Of a stretch of 64,000 bases of DNA, positions 17,462-24,883 are shown piece by piece (the first letter of the stretch is position 1; every line of letters begins with the position of its first letter). The position numbers were made by a program, and so were the translations under genes. The notes beneath the pieces were generated by a model that was not told the origin of the DNA, ran no database searches, and worked only from the letters and a program-made list of their open reading frames with translations. Origin of the DNA: Rhodospirillaceae bacterium UBA1479 (GTDB lineage: Bacteria > Pseudomonadota > Alphaproteobacteria > Rhodospirillales > Casp-alpha2); assembly GCA_002325375.1 (NCBI GenBank), contig DCRZ01000002.1, forward strand, positions 186,001 to 250,000, read 5' to 3'.

Positions 17462-18649
17462 ATGGCATTTGGGCCTTCATCCATGGCGGGGGACGCCGCC
17501 GATCTTCTCAAGAAACTTCGCGCCATGGGCGGCAAGAAGGGGGATGTGAATACCCTTTTGCTGGTCGATCTTTCCGACCTGGGGCTACCTGAAGACGACG
17601 ATTACCTGATGGACGAGATCGCCGAAATTCATGCCCGCGTCGCCCGCGTGCGCGGTGGCGGGGCCTATCAGTTATCGCCGAGCAACATCGCCGTGGTCGC
17701 GAACCTGACGGAAATGCACAGGATGGAGGTTCCCCAGGAACTGAAGATGCATCTGTTCAAGATCCTGCAGGAAGAAGCGCCGGAAAACTTCGCTGCCGTC
17801 GATCAGACGAAAATCATCCGCACCATCGACATGACGACCCAGATGGCCGGCGCTATCCGCTTTCTGGAAGCATTCGAGGAACGGGCCAAGGAACAGGGAG
17901 TGATCGCCGGGGCGGACGGGATGCGGGCGTTGACCGCGACAGACAGCCAGGCGGTGCGCGCCGTTCACGCCAAGGTCGGCGACAAGGTGTTCGCCGATAC
18001 CTATGTCCAGGGACAGTCGATCACCCTGATCGCCGAGGGCAAGCGGCCGACGGTGATCGCCCGGGAATACTACATGCGCATGGACCTTTTAGGGTCGGAC
18101 GCACTCAAGAATGTGAGTATCCATGAATCGGACCCTTTGTTCCCGCAACTGACCCTGACACTAGACCAGTTGATGCTGGGCATGCACCGCCATTACAACC
18201 CGGAAGGCGGGAAATGCGCCCTCAACCTGACCTTGGAATCGGTCGGCGGGGCGACCTATCAGAAGTTCCTGGCGGCCAACGGTGCGGCCAAGCTGTCCAA
18301 CGTCATTGTCGAACTGCGTCTGGCCGACATCATGCGCGACCTGCGCAAGTACGAAGCCGCGCAGACCGCTGTGCGCGGCCAGGGCGGGACCATCGCTGTC
18401 GACATCATCGACCCGGCCTCGCTCGCAGTGCTGAACTTGGCCGGATTCAATGCCAATATCGCGAAAATATCCTGGCGGGAAAGCGGCATGGAAACCCTGG
18501 CACGCAACCGCTCGGTCATCAAGCAGGCCCAGGACGCGGGGTGCATCGTCGTGCTGTGCCGGGTTGATTCCGAACTGGGGCTGCGGGTTGGCCGCGAGGT
18601 CGGAATCACCGCCTTTCAGGGGCTGCACATCGAGGATATGCTGATATAA
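17462..18649 (+). CDS. Degenerate GGDEF-EAL-like protein, paralogue 2 of 3
   Basis: A 395-residue soluble paralogue of its two neighbours. The same landmarks can be followed: TLLLVDLSDLG at the start of the GGDEF-like half, GGGAYQLSPSNIAVV, then REYYMRMD, ALNLTLESV, VIVELRLAD, IAVDIIDPASLA, AKISW, LCRVD and ITAFQGLHIEDML. It is the most diverged of the three: the N-x-N element has become N-x-T, and the loop after the EAL-like strand is longer. No GGDEF, EAL or DDFGTG signature remains. ATG at 17462 lacks a strong ribosome site; ATG at 17483 is an alternative. It lies 35 bases after paralogue 1, probably the same transcript. Confidence 0.68.
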   Translation: MAFGPSSMAGDAADLLKKLRAMGGKKGDVNTLLLVDLSDLGLPEDDDYLMDEIAEIHARVARVRGGGAYQLSPSNIAVVANLTEMHRMEVPQELKMHLFKILQEEAPENFAAVDQTKIIRTIDMTTQMAGAIRFLEAFEERAKEQGVIAGADGMRALTATDSQAVRAVHAKVGDKVFADTYVQGQSITLIAEGKRPTVIAREYYMRMDLLGSDALKNVSIHESDPLFPQLTLTLDQLMLGMHRHYNPEGGKCALNLTLESVGGATYQKFLAANGAAKLSNVIVELRLADIMRDLRKYEAAQTAVRGQGGTIAVDIIDPASLAVLNLAGFNANIAKISWRESGMETLARNRSVIKQAQDAGCIVVLCRVDSELGLRVGREVGITAFQGLHIEDMLI

Positions 18650-18781
18650 CTTGGAGGGGGGCGATTAAGACAGTTTTATCAACTACCTGATATGGATGGT
18701 TTGTTTAGGCATTGTTCTTGCCTGGGCCGCATCCTATGAACCAAAATTTATGACCATTGACGGAAATGGACCGAAAATTTC

Positions 18782-19960
18782 ATGGCTGATTCAAGTCCAG
18801 GCGGCGGCGAGCATCTCAAGCTTCTGACGCGACTGAAGAATTGGAAGGGCGGGACAGAAGAGCCCAATCATCTGATTCTCGTCAGTTTTTCCACCCTCGG
18901 GATGACCGAGGAAGAGGACAAGCAGCTTCGCAAAAAGACCGACGAGTCCTATGAGCGGTGCCGTGAGCGGCGCGCCGCCGAAGTCTATCGCCTGACCAGC
19001 ACGGACACGGCGCTGCTGATGAAGCTCAACGACTATAACCAGATGGAATGGACGTCGGAGCTGAAGGTCGACCTGATTCGCGTCATTCAGCAGAATTTTC
19101 CGGAATATTTCAGCCAGATCGACCAGTCGCGGATGCTCCGCATCATCAATCTGCAGGGCCGCATCGGCAACGCCATCAAGTTTCTGGAAACCTTTGATGA
19201 CCGCGCCAAGGAAGCCGGCGTCGGCACGGGCGAGACCCGACCGCTGCGCGAAAGCGACATCCAAGTGGTGCGCGACGGCATGCGCAAGATGGGCAAGAAG
19301 GCGTTCACGGACAATTTCATCCGATCCCAGTCGACGGTCCTCATCACGCCGGGCAAGCCGCCCATGCCGGTGATGAAGGAATACTTCATTTCGGTCGAGA
19401 TGATCCGCCAACACATTCTGACGAATGTGGATTTCCGCGGTGCAGGCCTGGTGTTCCAGCATCTGACACGGTCCCTCGATCAGATGCTTATCGAATGTTT
19501 CGATGAAGTGAATCCGGACCGCGCCAAGGCGTCCCTCAATCTGAACGTGGAAACCGTGTTCACCCATTCGTTCCAGAACCTTCTGGAAAAGGGGGGGAAG
19601 GCGCTGTCGAGCTTGGTCCTGGAATTTCGCGCCGAAAACATCCTACAGAACTGGGATCAGTTCCAGACCGCGTCGGAACTGATCACCTCCCACGGCGGAA
19701 CCATCGCCATCGATGCCATCATTCCGGAAAGTCTGGGCGTGATGGATCTGCCGAAGTTGGGCGCCAAGCTGGCCAAGGTGTTCTGGCGGCCGGGCACGGA
19801 AAATTCCCTGCCCAAGTTCAAGGAAACGATTCAGGGCCTGCAGCAGCGGGGCACGGTCCTGGTCATGGCGCGGGTCGATGACGAACTGGCGATCAAAACC
19901 GCTCATGCCTGCGGGATCACCATGTTCCAGGGCTTCCTGATCGACGACATGGTGCGCTAG
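18782..19960 (+). CDS. Degenerate GGDEF-EAL-like protein, paralogue 3 of 3
   Basis: A 392-residue soluble paralogue, clearly closer to paralogue 1 than to paralogue 2: shared blocks are NHLxLVSFxTLGM, LKVDxxRVIQQ, PVMxEY, SLNxNVETVFT, DQFQTA-type helix and GITMFQG. EAL-like landmarks are KEYFI, LNLN, LVLEF, IAIDAIIPESLG, AKVFW, MARVD and FQGFLIDDM. Catalytic signatures are missing as in the other copies. A 132-base gap precedes it, so it may have its own promoter. It is followed after 23 bases by the DUF2927 gene. Confidence 0.7.
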   Translation: MADSSPGGGEHLKLLTRLKNWKGGTEEPNHLILVSFSTLGMTEEEDKQLRKKTDESYERCRERRAAEVYRLTSTDTALLMKLNDYNQMEWTSELKVDLIRVIQQNFPEYFSQIDQSRMLRIINLQGRIGNAIKFLETFDDRAKEAGVGTGETRPLRESDIQVVRDGMRKMGKKAFTDNFIRSQSTVLITPGKPPMPVMKEYFISVEMIRQHILTNVDFRGAGLVFQHLTRSLDQMLIECFDEVNPDRAKASLNLNVETVFTHSFQNLLEKGGKALSSLVLEFRAENILQNWDQFQTASELITSHGGTIAIDAIIPESLGVMDLPKLGAKLAKVFWRPGTENSLPKFKETIQGLQQRGTVLVMARVDDELAIKTAHACGITMFQGFLIDDMVR

Positions 19961-19983
19961 GCGTTTCCTTGTTAGGATAAGCC

Positions 19984-20820
19984 ATGCGCTTTCCAGAACG
20001 CTTTCTACTCGCACGCCTTGTGCCGGCACGCTTCCTGATTATCGCCTGCGTCCTGATGGCCGTCGCCGTCACGGCCGCGCGGGCCGAGGACGACGTTTCC
20101 AACACCGACCTGATCAAGGCGTTCGCCGGGGTCGCCCTCGGCTCCGAACATGAAAAGCGCATCCCCCGCGTCATTAAATGGACCGCCCCGGTCAACGTCG
20201 CCATCATCGGCAAGGGTTATCCACCGTTGTTCGAGGAACTGGTGGTCCGTCAGCTGGATGATCTCGCCAAGGAAACCGGCCATCCGGTGAAGCTGGTGTA
20301 TTCCGAGGTCATGCGCCAGGAAAAGCGTCTGGCGCCCAACGTGTCCAAGATTCCCATCAACGTGCTGGTGTTCTTCGGGCCCAAGGCGTCGCTGCCGGCG
20401 GTCATCGAAAAGCGCACCAAGGGCGCGTACAAGGCCGTTGATGCGGAAAGGATGCTGCGTCTCGGTTTCTGCCATGGGCGTCTGCGCATCAACAAGACGG
20501 GGGCCTTGACCTTCGGTTACGCGGCGGTGCCGGCGGAAATCGTGACGCAGGTCCAGTACGGCAACGTCCAGGTCGATCCCAGGATCTTCCTGCGCGCCTG
20601 CGTGACCGAGGAAATCACCCAGCTGATGGGGTTGGTCAACGACGTCGACGGGCTGACGTTCTCGATCTTCTCGGACAGCAGCCGCCATGTCGACCTGACC
20701 GAGGCCGACCGCTGGATGCTGCGCATGCTCTACGATCCGCGCATGAAGCCCGGCATGAAGGCGGATCAGGCGCTGCCCATCGCGGCCCAGTACCTGGCCC
20801 TCAAGCGGCCCGGAAAATAG
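19984..20820 (+). CDS. Exported DUF2927-family protein
   Basis: A 278-residue protein with a Sec signal peptide (cleavage likely after TAARA, residue 34). It carries the DUF2927 signature around 206-232: CVTEEITQLMGLVND followed by SIFSDSS. The Glu-Glu-x-x-Gln part looks like a degenerate metalloprotease helix, but activity is unknown. The family is common in alphaproteobacteria and is predicted periplasmic or lipoprotein-like. It lies directly after the three degenerate GGDEF-EAL genes on the same strand. Confidence 0.8.
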   Translation: MRFPERFLLARLVPARFLIIACVLMAVAVTAARAEDDVSNTDLIKAFAGVALGSEHEKRIPRVIKWTAPVNVAIIGKGYPPLFEELVVRQLDDLAKETGHPVKLVYSEVMRQEKRLAPNVSKIPINVLVFFGPKASLPAVIEKRTKGAYKAVDAERMLRLGFCHGRLRINKTGALTFGYAAVPAEIVTQVQYGNVQVDPRIFLRACVTEEITQLMGLVNDVDGLTFSIFSDSSRHVDLTEADRWMLRMLYDPRMKPGMKADQALPIAAQYLALKRPGK

Positions 20821-20836
20821 TCGCCTCGAAGGCTTC

Positions 20837-20950
20837 CTAGAATGCCCAGAACAGATCGCGCAGGTCGAACATGGCCTCTGCGGCCAGTGCCGTGAGCGTC
20901 AACGGCAGGGCCACGGCGAAGGCGGCAAGGGGGGCTTTCATGGTTTCCAT
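20837..20950 (-). CDS. 37-residue exported or membrane miniprotein
   Basis: An ATG preceded by AAAGGAGACC at good spacing opens a 37-residue frame: METMKAPLAAF, a hydrophobic Ala/Leu stretch (about 8-27), AEAMF, and the end DLRDLFWAF. It looks like a signal peptide with a tiny mature part, or a one-span miniprotein. The strong ribosome site and hydrophobic design support it as real. The ribosome site lies inside a long hairpin (20955-20991). Function unknown. Confidence 0.55.
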   Translation of the reverse strand: METMKAPLAAFAVALPLTLTALAAEAMFDLRDLFWAF

Positions 20951-20954
20951 AAGA

Positions 20955-20991
20955 GGTCTCCTTTCTCCGTCCAAGCGGAGAGAAGGAGACC
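20955..20991. repeat. Inverted repeat covering the ribosome site of the 37-residue gene
   Basis: The arms GGTCTCCTTTCTCCG and CGGAGAGAAGGAGACC pair with one bulged base around a TCCAAG loop. In the minus-strand RNA the AGGAG ribosome site of the miniprotein lies in the stem, so translation may need the hairpin to open. By symmetry it also shows AGGAG before an ATG on the + strand. Confidence 0.75.
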
Positions 20992-21069
20992 ATGGAACCA
21001 GGGCCGCCCGAGGGCGGGAATCGGGCAAATAAATGGCAGGTGGAATGTCCGCCCTGCCGCGATTTGGGG

Positions 21070-21756
21070 TCAGACGACCTTGATGGTCAGTTCGTCCACG
21101 CCCTCGACTCCGCCCTTCAGCACGTCGCCGCGCTGCACGGCGCCGACGCCGGCGGGCGTGCCGGTGAAGATCAGGTCGCCCGGGGCCAGGGTGAACAGGC
21201 CCGACAGATATTCGATCATTTCCGGGATTTTCCAGATCATCTGGTTGAGGTCACCGTCCTGGCGAACCTCGCCGTTGCGTTCCAGCCAGATGCGGCCCGA
21301 CGTCGGATGGCCGGTTTTTTCGGCCGGGTGGATCGCCGTGCAGGGGGCGGCCAGGTCGAACGCCTTGCCCACGTCCCAGGGGCGGCCCATTTTCTTGGCT
21401 TCGCCCTGCAGGTCGCGGCGCGTCATGTCCAGGCCCACGGCATAACCGAACACATGGTCGAGCGCTTGCGCCGCCGGAATGTTGGTGCCGCCGGATTTCA
21501 GGCCGAGAACCATTTCCAACTCCCAATGGACGTCGTTCGAGGCGACCGGATAAGGCCAGTCCCCGCCGCCGACCATCAGGTTGTCGGGGCACTTCATGAA
21601 AAAGAACGGCGGCTCGCGGTCCGGGTCATGGCCCATTTCGATGGCGTGTTCGGCGAAGTTGCGGCCCACGCAATAGACGCGGCGCACGGGGAACTGGTCG
21701 TCCGTGCCGGCGACGGGCAGGAAAGACTGGGGCGGCTGGGGAATGACGTAGGCCAT
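21070..21756 (-). CDS. Fumarylacetoacetate hydrolase (FAH) family protein
   Basis: A 228-residue protein of the single-domain FAH family (acylpyruvate hydrolase, oxaloacetate decarboxylase or 2-hydroxyhepta-dienedioate isomerase types). Seen: VYCVGRNFAEHAIEMG, FFFMKCPDN, HWELEMVLGL with the metal-binding glutamates, GLDMTRRDLQ, GKAFD, and the end GDLIFTGTPAGVGAVQRGD. It cleaves a C-C bond in 1,3-diketo or acylpyruvate compounds with a divalent metal. Start MAYVIPQ is chosen for its upstream GAGG; longer frames are not coding-like. Substrate cannot be told. Confidence 0.9.
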   Translation of the reverse strand: MAYVIPQPPQSFLPVAGTDDQFPVRRVYCVGRNFAEHAIEMGHDPDREPPFFFMKCPDNLMVGGGDWPYPVASNDVHWELEMVLGLKSGGTNIPAAQALDHVFGYAVGLDMTRRDLQGEAKKMGRPWDVGKAFDLAAPCTAIHPAEKTGHPTSGRIWLERNGEVRQDGDLNQMIWKIPEMIEYLSGLFTLAPGDLIFTGTPAGVGAVQRGDVLKGGVEGVDELTIKVV

Positions 21757-22185
21757 CGGAATCCTCGGAATTTCAGTGGTGATGGGGCGGGCCACCGGCC
21801 GGTGGCGCCCTGTCGGGAGACTCGGATGTACTGGATAGGCCCCAGGCGCGCAATAGGATTTGCCCGTGCTGGCCGTTCCGCCGAAATTGCCGGCGCTTGG
21901 ACATGAAAATGTTTTTTCAAGTGTTTCAATATCTTCTGCGGTGCTTCTCGGCATCCTGCGGTGGCTATTCACGGGCTGTCCGGTGGGGGGAATATTTTCG
22001 TTTTGTGTGATTCTCCTTAGGGGCGTATGTAGGACATCAGGCGGGAACGTCGCGCGGCGGCTGCGCGTATCCCGTGACGATATACTAATAACAAAATGTT
22101 GGCAGGCGACTACCTGGGATAGGCAGCCTTTTCCAAAGGGCCGTGCCGTGTGATCGGCATTGTCTTCACCAGAGGACGGATAGCC
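21757..22185. other. Gene-free region of about 430 bases
   Basis: Between the divergent FAH gene and the 149-residue gene. It is less GC-rich than its surroundings, with T-rich runs near 21911 and 21990. It must contain the two divergent promoters. I see no tRNA, clear terminator or reliable small ORF. A GTG at 22150 is in frame with the next gene but has no ribosome site. Confidence 0.4.
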
Positions 22186-22635
22186 ATGTCCGACAGGAAT
22201 GATCGCCCCACTGCGGGCCTTTCGGGAAACCCAAATGCCTTCCTACCCGGCGACTGGTTTTTCGAGTTCGACCAGGATTACGGCGACGGCATCCACGTTA
22301 TTAAGCGAGGGCTCGACGCCTCGCTTCTGGTCGTGCGCAAATACGACATCGGTCCCGACGAGGTCCTGGCCTTCTCGACCTATGACGGCAAACGCCGGGC
22401 CATGACCGTGTTCCACTTCCACCCGGATTTCGAACTTCACCGCCGCCGCCATTACATGGAAGCCCACCGCGAAGGCTATGACGTCGCGCGCGCGGTCACT
22501 GGCCATCTGGAGGCCCAGCGCGCCGAACGCCAGGCCGCCATCAGGCGTCGGGTCGCCAAGGCGCGCCGCGCCGTGACCCTGGCGGCCCATGCCGCGGCCG
22601 TGTTCATCCTGGCCCATTATTCGCCCGGGCGCTGA
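22186..22635 (+). CDS. Hypothetical protein with C-terminal hydrophobic segment
   Basis: A 149-residue protein from ATG 22186 (AGAGGA upstream). The N-terminal two thirds are polar and mixed alpha/beta (PGDWFFEFDQDYGDGIHVIKRG...). The C-terminal part is Arg/Ala-rich (AIRRRVAKARR) followed by a hydrophobic stretch (AAHAAAVFILAHY) that could insert in the membrane. I do not recognise it. It precedes dgcN by 65 bases on the same strand, but linkage is not obvious. Confidence 0.55.
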   Translation: MSDRNDRPTAGLSGNPNAFLPGDWFFEFDQDYGDGIHVIKRGLDASLLVVRKYDIGPDEVLAFSTYDGKRRAMTVFHFHPDFELHRRRHYMEAHREGYDVARAVTGHLEAQRAERQAAIRRRVAKARRAVTLAAHAAAVFILAHYSPGR

Positions 22636-22700
22636 CCCCTTCCCATCGGGACCGGTCGTGTTAGGCTTGTTGCCTGAATGAACCTGCCGGGAGACCCGCC

Positions 22701-23705
22701 ATGGCACTCGCGACCCCCTATCTGATGTTCGTCGGCGACGCGCCGGACCAACTTGCGGCCAAGGTCGCCATCGGGGTCGTCCACTGGCGGCCCGAGTGGT
22801 GCAAGGGCCAGCTTCGCCTGGCCGGATGCAAGGCTGACCTGGGCATTCCCGACATGACCATTGCCGACGCGGTCAAGGCCGGCTGCAAGACCATGGTCAT
22901 CGGCGTCGCCAACCGGGGCGGCGTGATTCCCGACAATTGGGTCGGCGTCATCGTCGAGGCCATCGAGGCCGGCATGGATGTGGCCGCCGGGCTGCATCGC
23001 CGGCTGCGCGACGTGCCTGCGATCGCCGAGGCGGCGGCCCGCCACGGGCGGACGCTGACCGACGCCCGCCACCCGTCGCGCGACTTCGACGTCGCCTCGG
23101 GACAACCCAGATCAGGCCGGAGAATATTGACCGTGGGCACGGACGTATCCGTGGGCAAAATGTTCACCTCGCTGGCCATTGAGCGGGAAATGAAGGCACG
23201 CGGCATGAAGGCGGATTTCCGCGCCACCGGCCAGACCGGCATCTTCATCGCCGGCGACGGGGCGTCCGTCGATGCCGTGGTCGCCGATTTCATCGCCGGT
23301 GCCGCGGAATGGCTGACGCCCGCGAATGATCCGGACCACTGGGACGTGGTCGAGGGGCAGGGCTCCCTGTTCCATGCCTCCTATTCCGGGGTGACCCTGG
23401 GCCTGATCCATGGCGCCCGGCCCCATGCCCTGGTGCTGTGCCATGATGCGGCGCGGCGGGAAATGCGGGGCACGCCCGGCGTGCCCGTACCGTCGTTGGA
23501 GGCCTGCATCGACGTCAACGAGCGCATGGCCCAAATGTTCGAGCCCGACGCCAAGATCGTCGGCGTGTCCGTGAACACCAGCTCCATGGACGATGCGCGG
23601 GCCACGGCCTATCTGGCCGAGATTTCCGAGCGCCTGGGTCTGCCCGCCGTCGATGCGGTGCGCACGGGCGTCGTGCCCATCGTCGACGCCATCGAGAAGC
23701 TGTAA
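22701..23705 (+). CDS. dgcN: DgcN, D-glutamate N-acetyltransferase (DUF1611)
   Basis: A 334-residue DUF1611 protein. In marine bacteria DgcN acetylates D-glutamate, and DgcA epimerises the product to N-acetyl-L-glutamate. Seen: a Rossmann-like N-terminal half (GVVHWRPEWCKGQLRL, ANRGGVIPDNWV) and a C-terminal P-loop-like half (VGTDVSVGKMFTSLAIEREM, FRATGQTGIFIAG, DVVEGQGSLFHASYSGVTLGL). GGGAG precedes the ATG. It is followed 2 bases later by dgcA, the characteristic pair. No dgcR-type LysR regulator is next to it. Confidence 0.88.
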   Translation: MALATPYLMFVGDAPDQLAAKVAIGVVHWRPEWCKGQLRLAGCKADLGIPDMTIADAVKAGCKTMVIGVANRGGVIPDNWVGVIVEAIEAGMDVAAGLHRRLRDVPAIAEAAARHGRTLTDARHPSRDFDVASGQPRSGRRILTVGTDVSVGKMFTSLAIEREMKARGMKADFRATGQTGIFIAGDGASVDAVVADFIAGAAEWLTPANDPDHWDVVEGQGSLFHASYSGVTLGLIHGARPHALVLCHDAARREMRGTPGVPVPSLEACIDVNERMAQMFEPDAKIVGVSVNTSSMDDARATAYLAEISERLGLPAVDAVRTGVVPIVDAIEKL

Positions 23706-23707
23706 CC

Positions 23708-24700
23708 GTGGCGGGGGCGCGCCGCCTGTCCGCCGTCGATCAAGGCTGGCCCCTGGCCCGGCCCTTCGCCATTTCGCGCGGCGTCAAGACCGAGGCCCGG
23801 GTCGTGGTCTGCGAGGTCGAGGATGCGGATGGACGGGCCGGACGCGGCGAATGCGTGCCCTATGCGCGCTACGGCGAAACGGTCGACAGCGTGATCCATC
23901 AGATCGCCGAGGTCGCGGACGCCGTGGCCGAGGGGATCGGCCGCCGCGATCTGCTCGACGCCCTGCCGCCGGGGGCCGCGCGCAACGCCGTCGACTGCGC
24001 CCTGTGGGATCTGGAATGCAAGCAGGCGGGCAGGCGCGCCTGGGACCTGGCCGGCCTGCCGGAACCGCTGCCGGCGGTAACGGCGGAAACCATCGGTATC
24101 GCCAGCCCCCAGGAGATGGCGATCCAGGCTCGTCGCCTGGCTAAGGCGCCCCTGCTGAAGATCAAGCTGGACGGCGCCGATGTGCGCGCGCGCTTAAGCG
24201 CCGTGCGCGAGGCAGCACCTAAGGCCCGCCTGGTCGTCGATCCCAACGAGGGCTGGGACCTGCACCGGCTGGAAAATCTGGCGCCGTTCCTGATCGACAT
24301 GGGTGTGGAGATGCTGGAACAGCCGGTGCCCGCCCATGGCGACGAGATTTTGCGCGGCCTGTCCTATCCGATCCCGATCTGCGCCGACGAAAGCTGCCAT
24401 ACGGCCCGGGATCTGGACCGTCTCGCCGGGCTTTATGACATGGTCAACGTGAAGCTGGATAAGACCGGCGGCCTGACGGCGGCCCTTGATCTGGCCGATG
24501 CCGCCTCTGCGCGGGGGTTCGGGCTGATGGTCGGCTGCATGGTCGCGACGTCGCTGGCCATGGCGCCGGCCACGCTTTTGGCGGGGCGGGCCCGGGTCGT
24601 CGACCTGGACGGCCCCCTGCTGCTGCGCGAAGACCGCGATCCGGGCCTGGATTTCGCGGGCGGGCGCATTCATCCGCCGGTGCCGGATCTCTGGGGATGA
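23708..24700 (+). CDS. dgcA: DgcA, N-acetyl-D-glutamate racemase (enolase superfamily)
   Basis: A 330-residue member of the dipeptide-epimerase group of the enolase superfamily. Visible: KIKLD (catalytic lysine), VDPNEGWD and EQPVP (metal ligands), ADES, and VNVKLDKTGGLT (second catalytic lysine). Alone it would be called an L-Ala-D/L-Glu epimerase; pairing with dgcN makes N-acetyl-D-glutamate the likely substrate. GTG start 2 bases after the dgcN stop, so translationally coupled. An inverted repeat follows at 24714. Confidence 0.88.
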   Translation: MAGARRLSAVDQGWPLARPFAISRGVKTEARVVVCEVEDADGRAGRGECVPYARYGETVDSVIHQIAEVADAVAEGIGRRDLLDALPPGAARNAVDCALWDLECKQAGRRAWDLAGLPEPLPAVTAETIGIASPQEMAIQARRLAKAPLLKIKLDGADVRARLSAVREAAPKARLVVDPNEGWDLHRLENLAPFLIDMGVEMLEQPVPAHGDEILRGLSYPIPICADESCHTARDLDRLAGLYDMVNVKLDKTGGLTAALDLADAASARGFGLMVGCMVATSLAMAPATLLAGRARVVDLDGPLLLREDRDPGLDFAGGRIHPPVPDLWG

Positions 24701-24713
24701 CGTATCGGTTGTG

Positions 24714-24733
24714 CCATTAGAGTAGTCTAATGG
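24714..24733 (+). terminator. Inverted repeat after dgcA, possible terminator
   Basis: A perfect 8-bp inverted repeat (CCATTAGA, GTAG loop, TCTAATGG) lies 14 bases after the dgcA stop and is followed by TCTGATTTTC. The stem is weak in GC, so it may be a terminator of modest strength or a protein-binding site. Confidence 0.5.
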
Positions 24734-24883
24734 TCTGATTTTCAACATTATTGGCTTTGTGAGTGTTTCCAGTTAAGTAGAATGCGGTATCAGGCGCAAC
24801 TTTAAGACGCCAAGGGAAAAACGCCATGGGTGAGCAACGTGTAGAACGGTGGCGAGGGGGCTGGCTCCCTCCGTTGAGAAGCA

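Noticed and set aside
20992..21906. Frame on the + strand with AGGAG before its ATG, opposite the FAH gene
   Set aside because: The ribosome-site match is a by-product of the hairpin symmetry; the product is Arg/Gly/His-rich and lies opposite a clear FAH-family gene.
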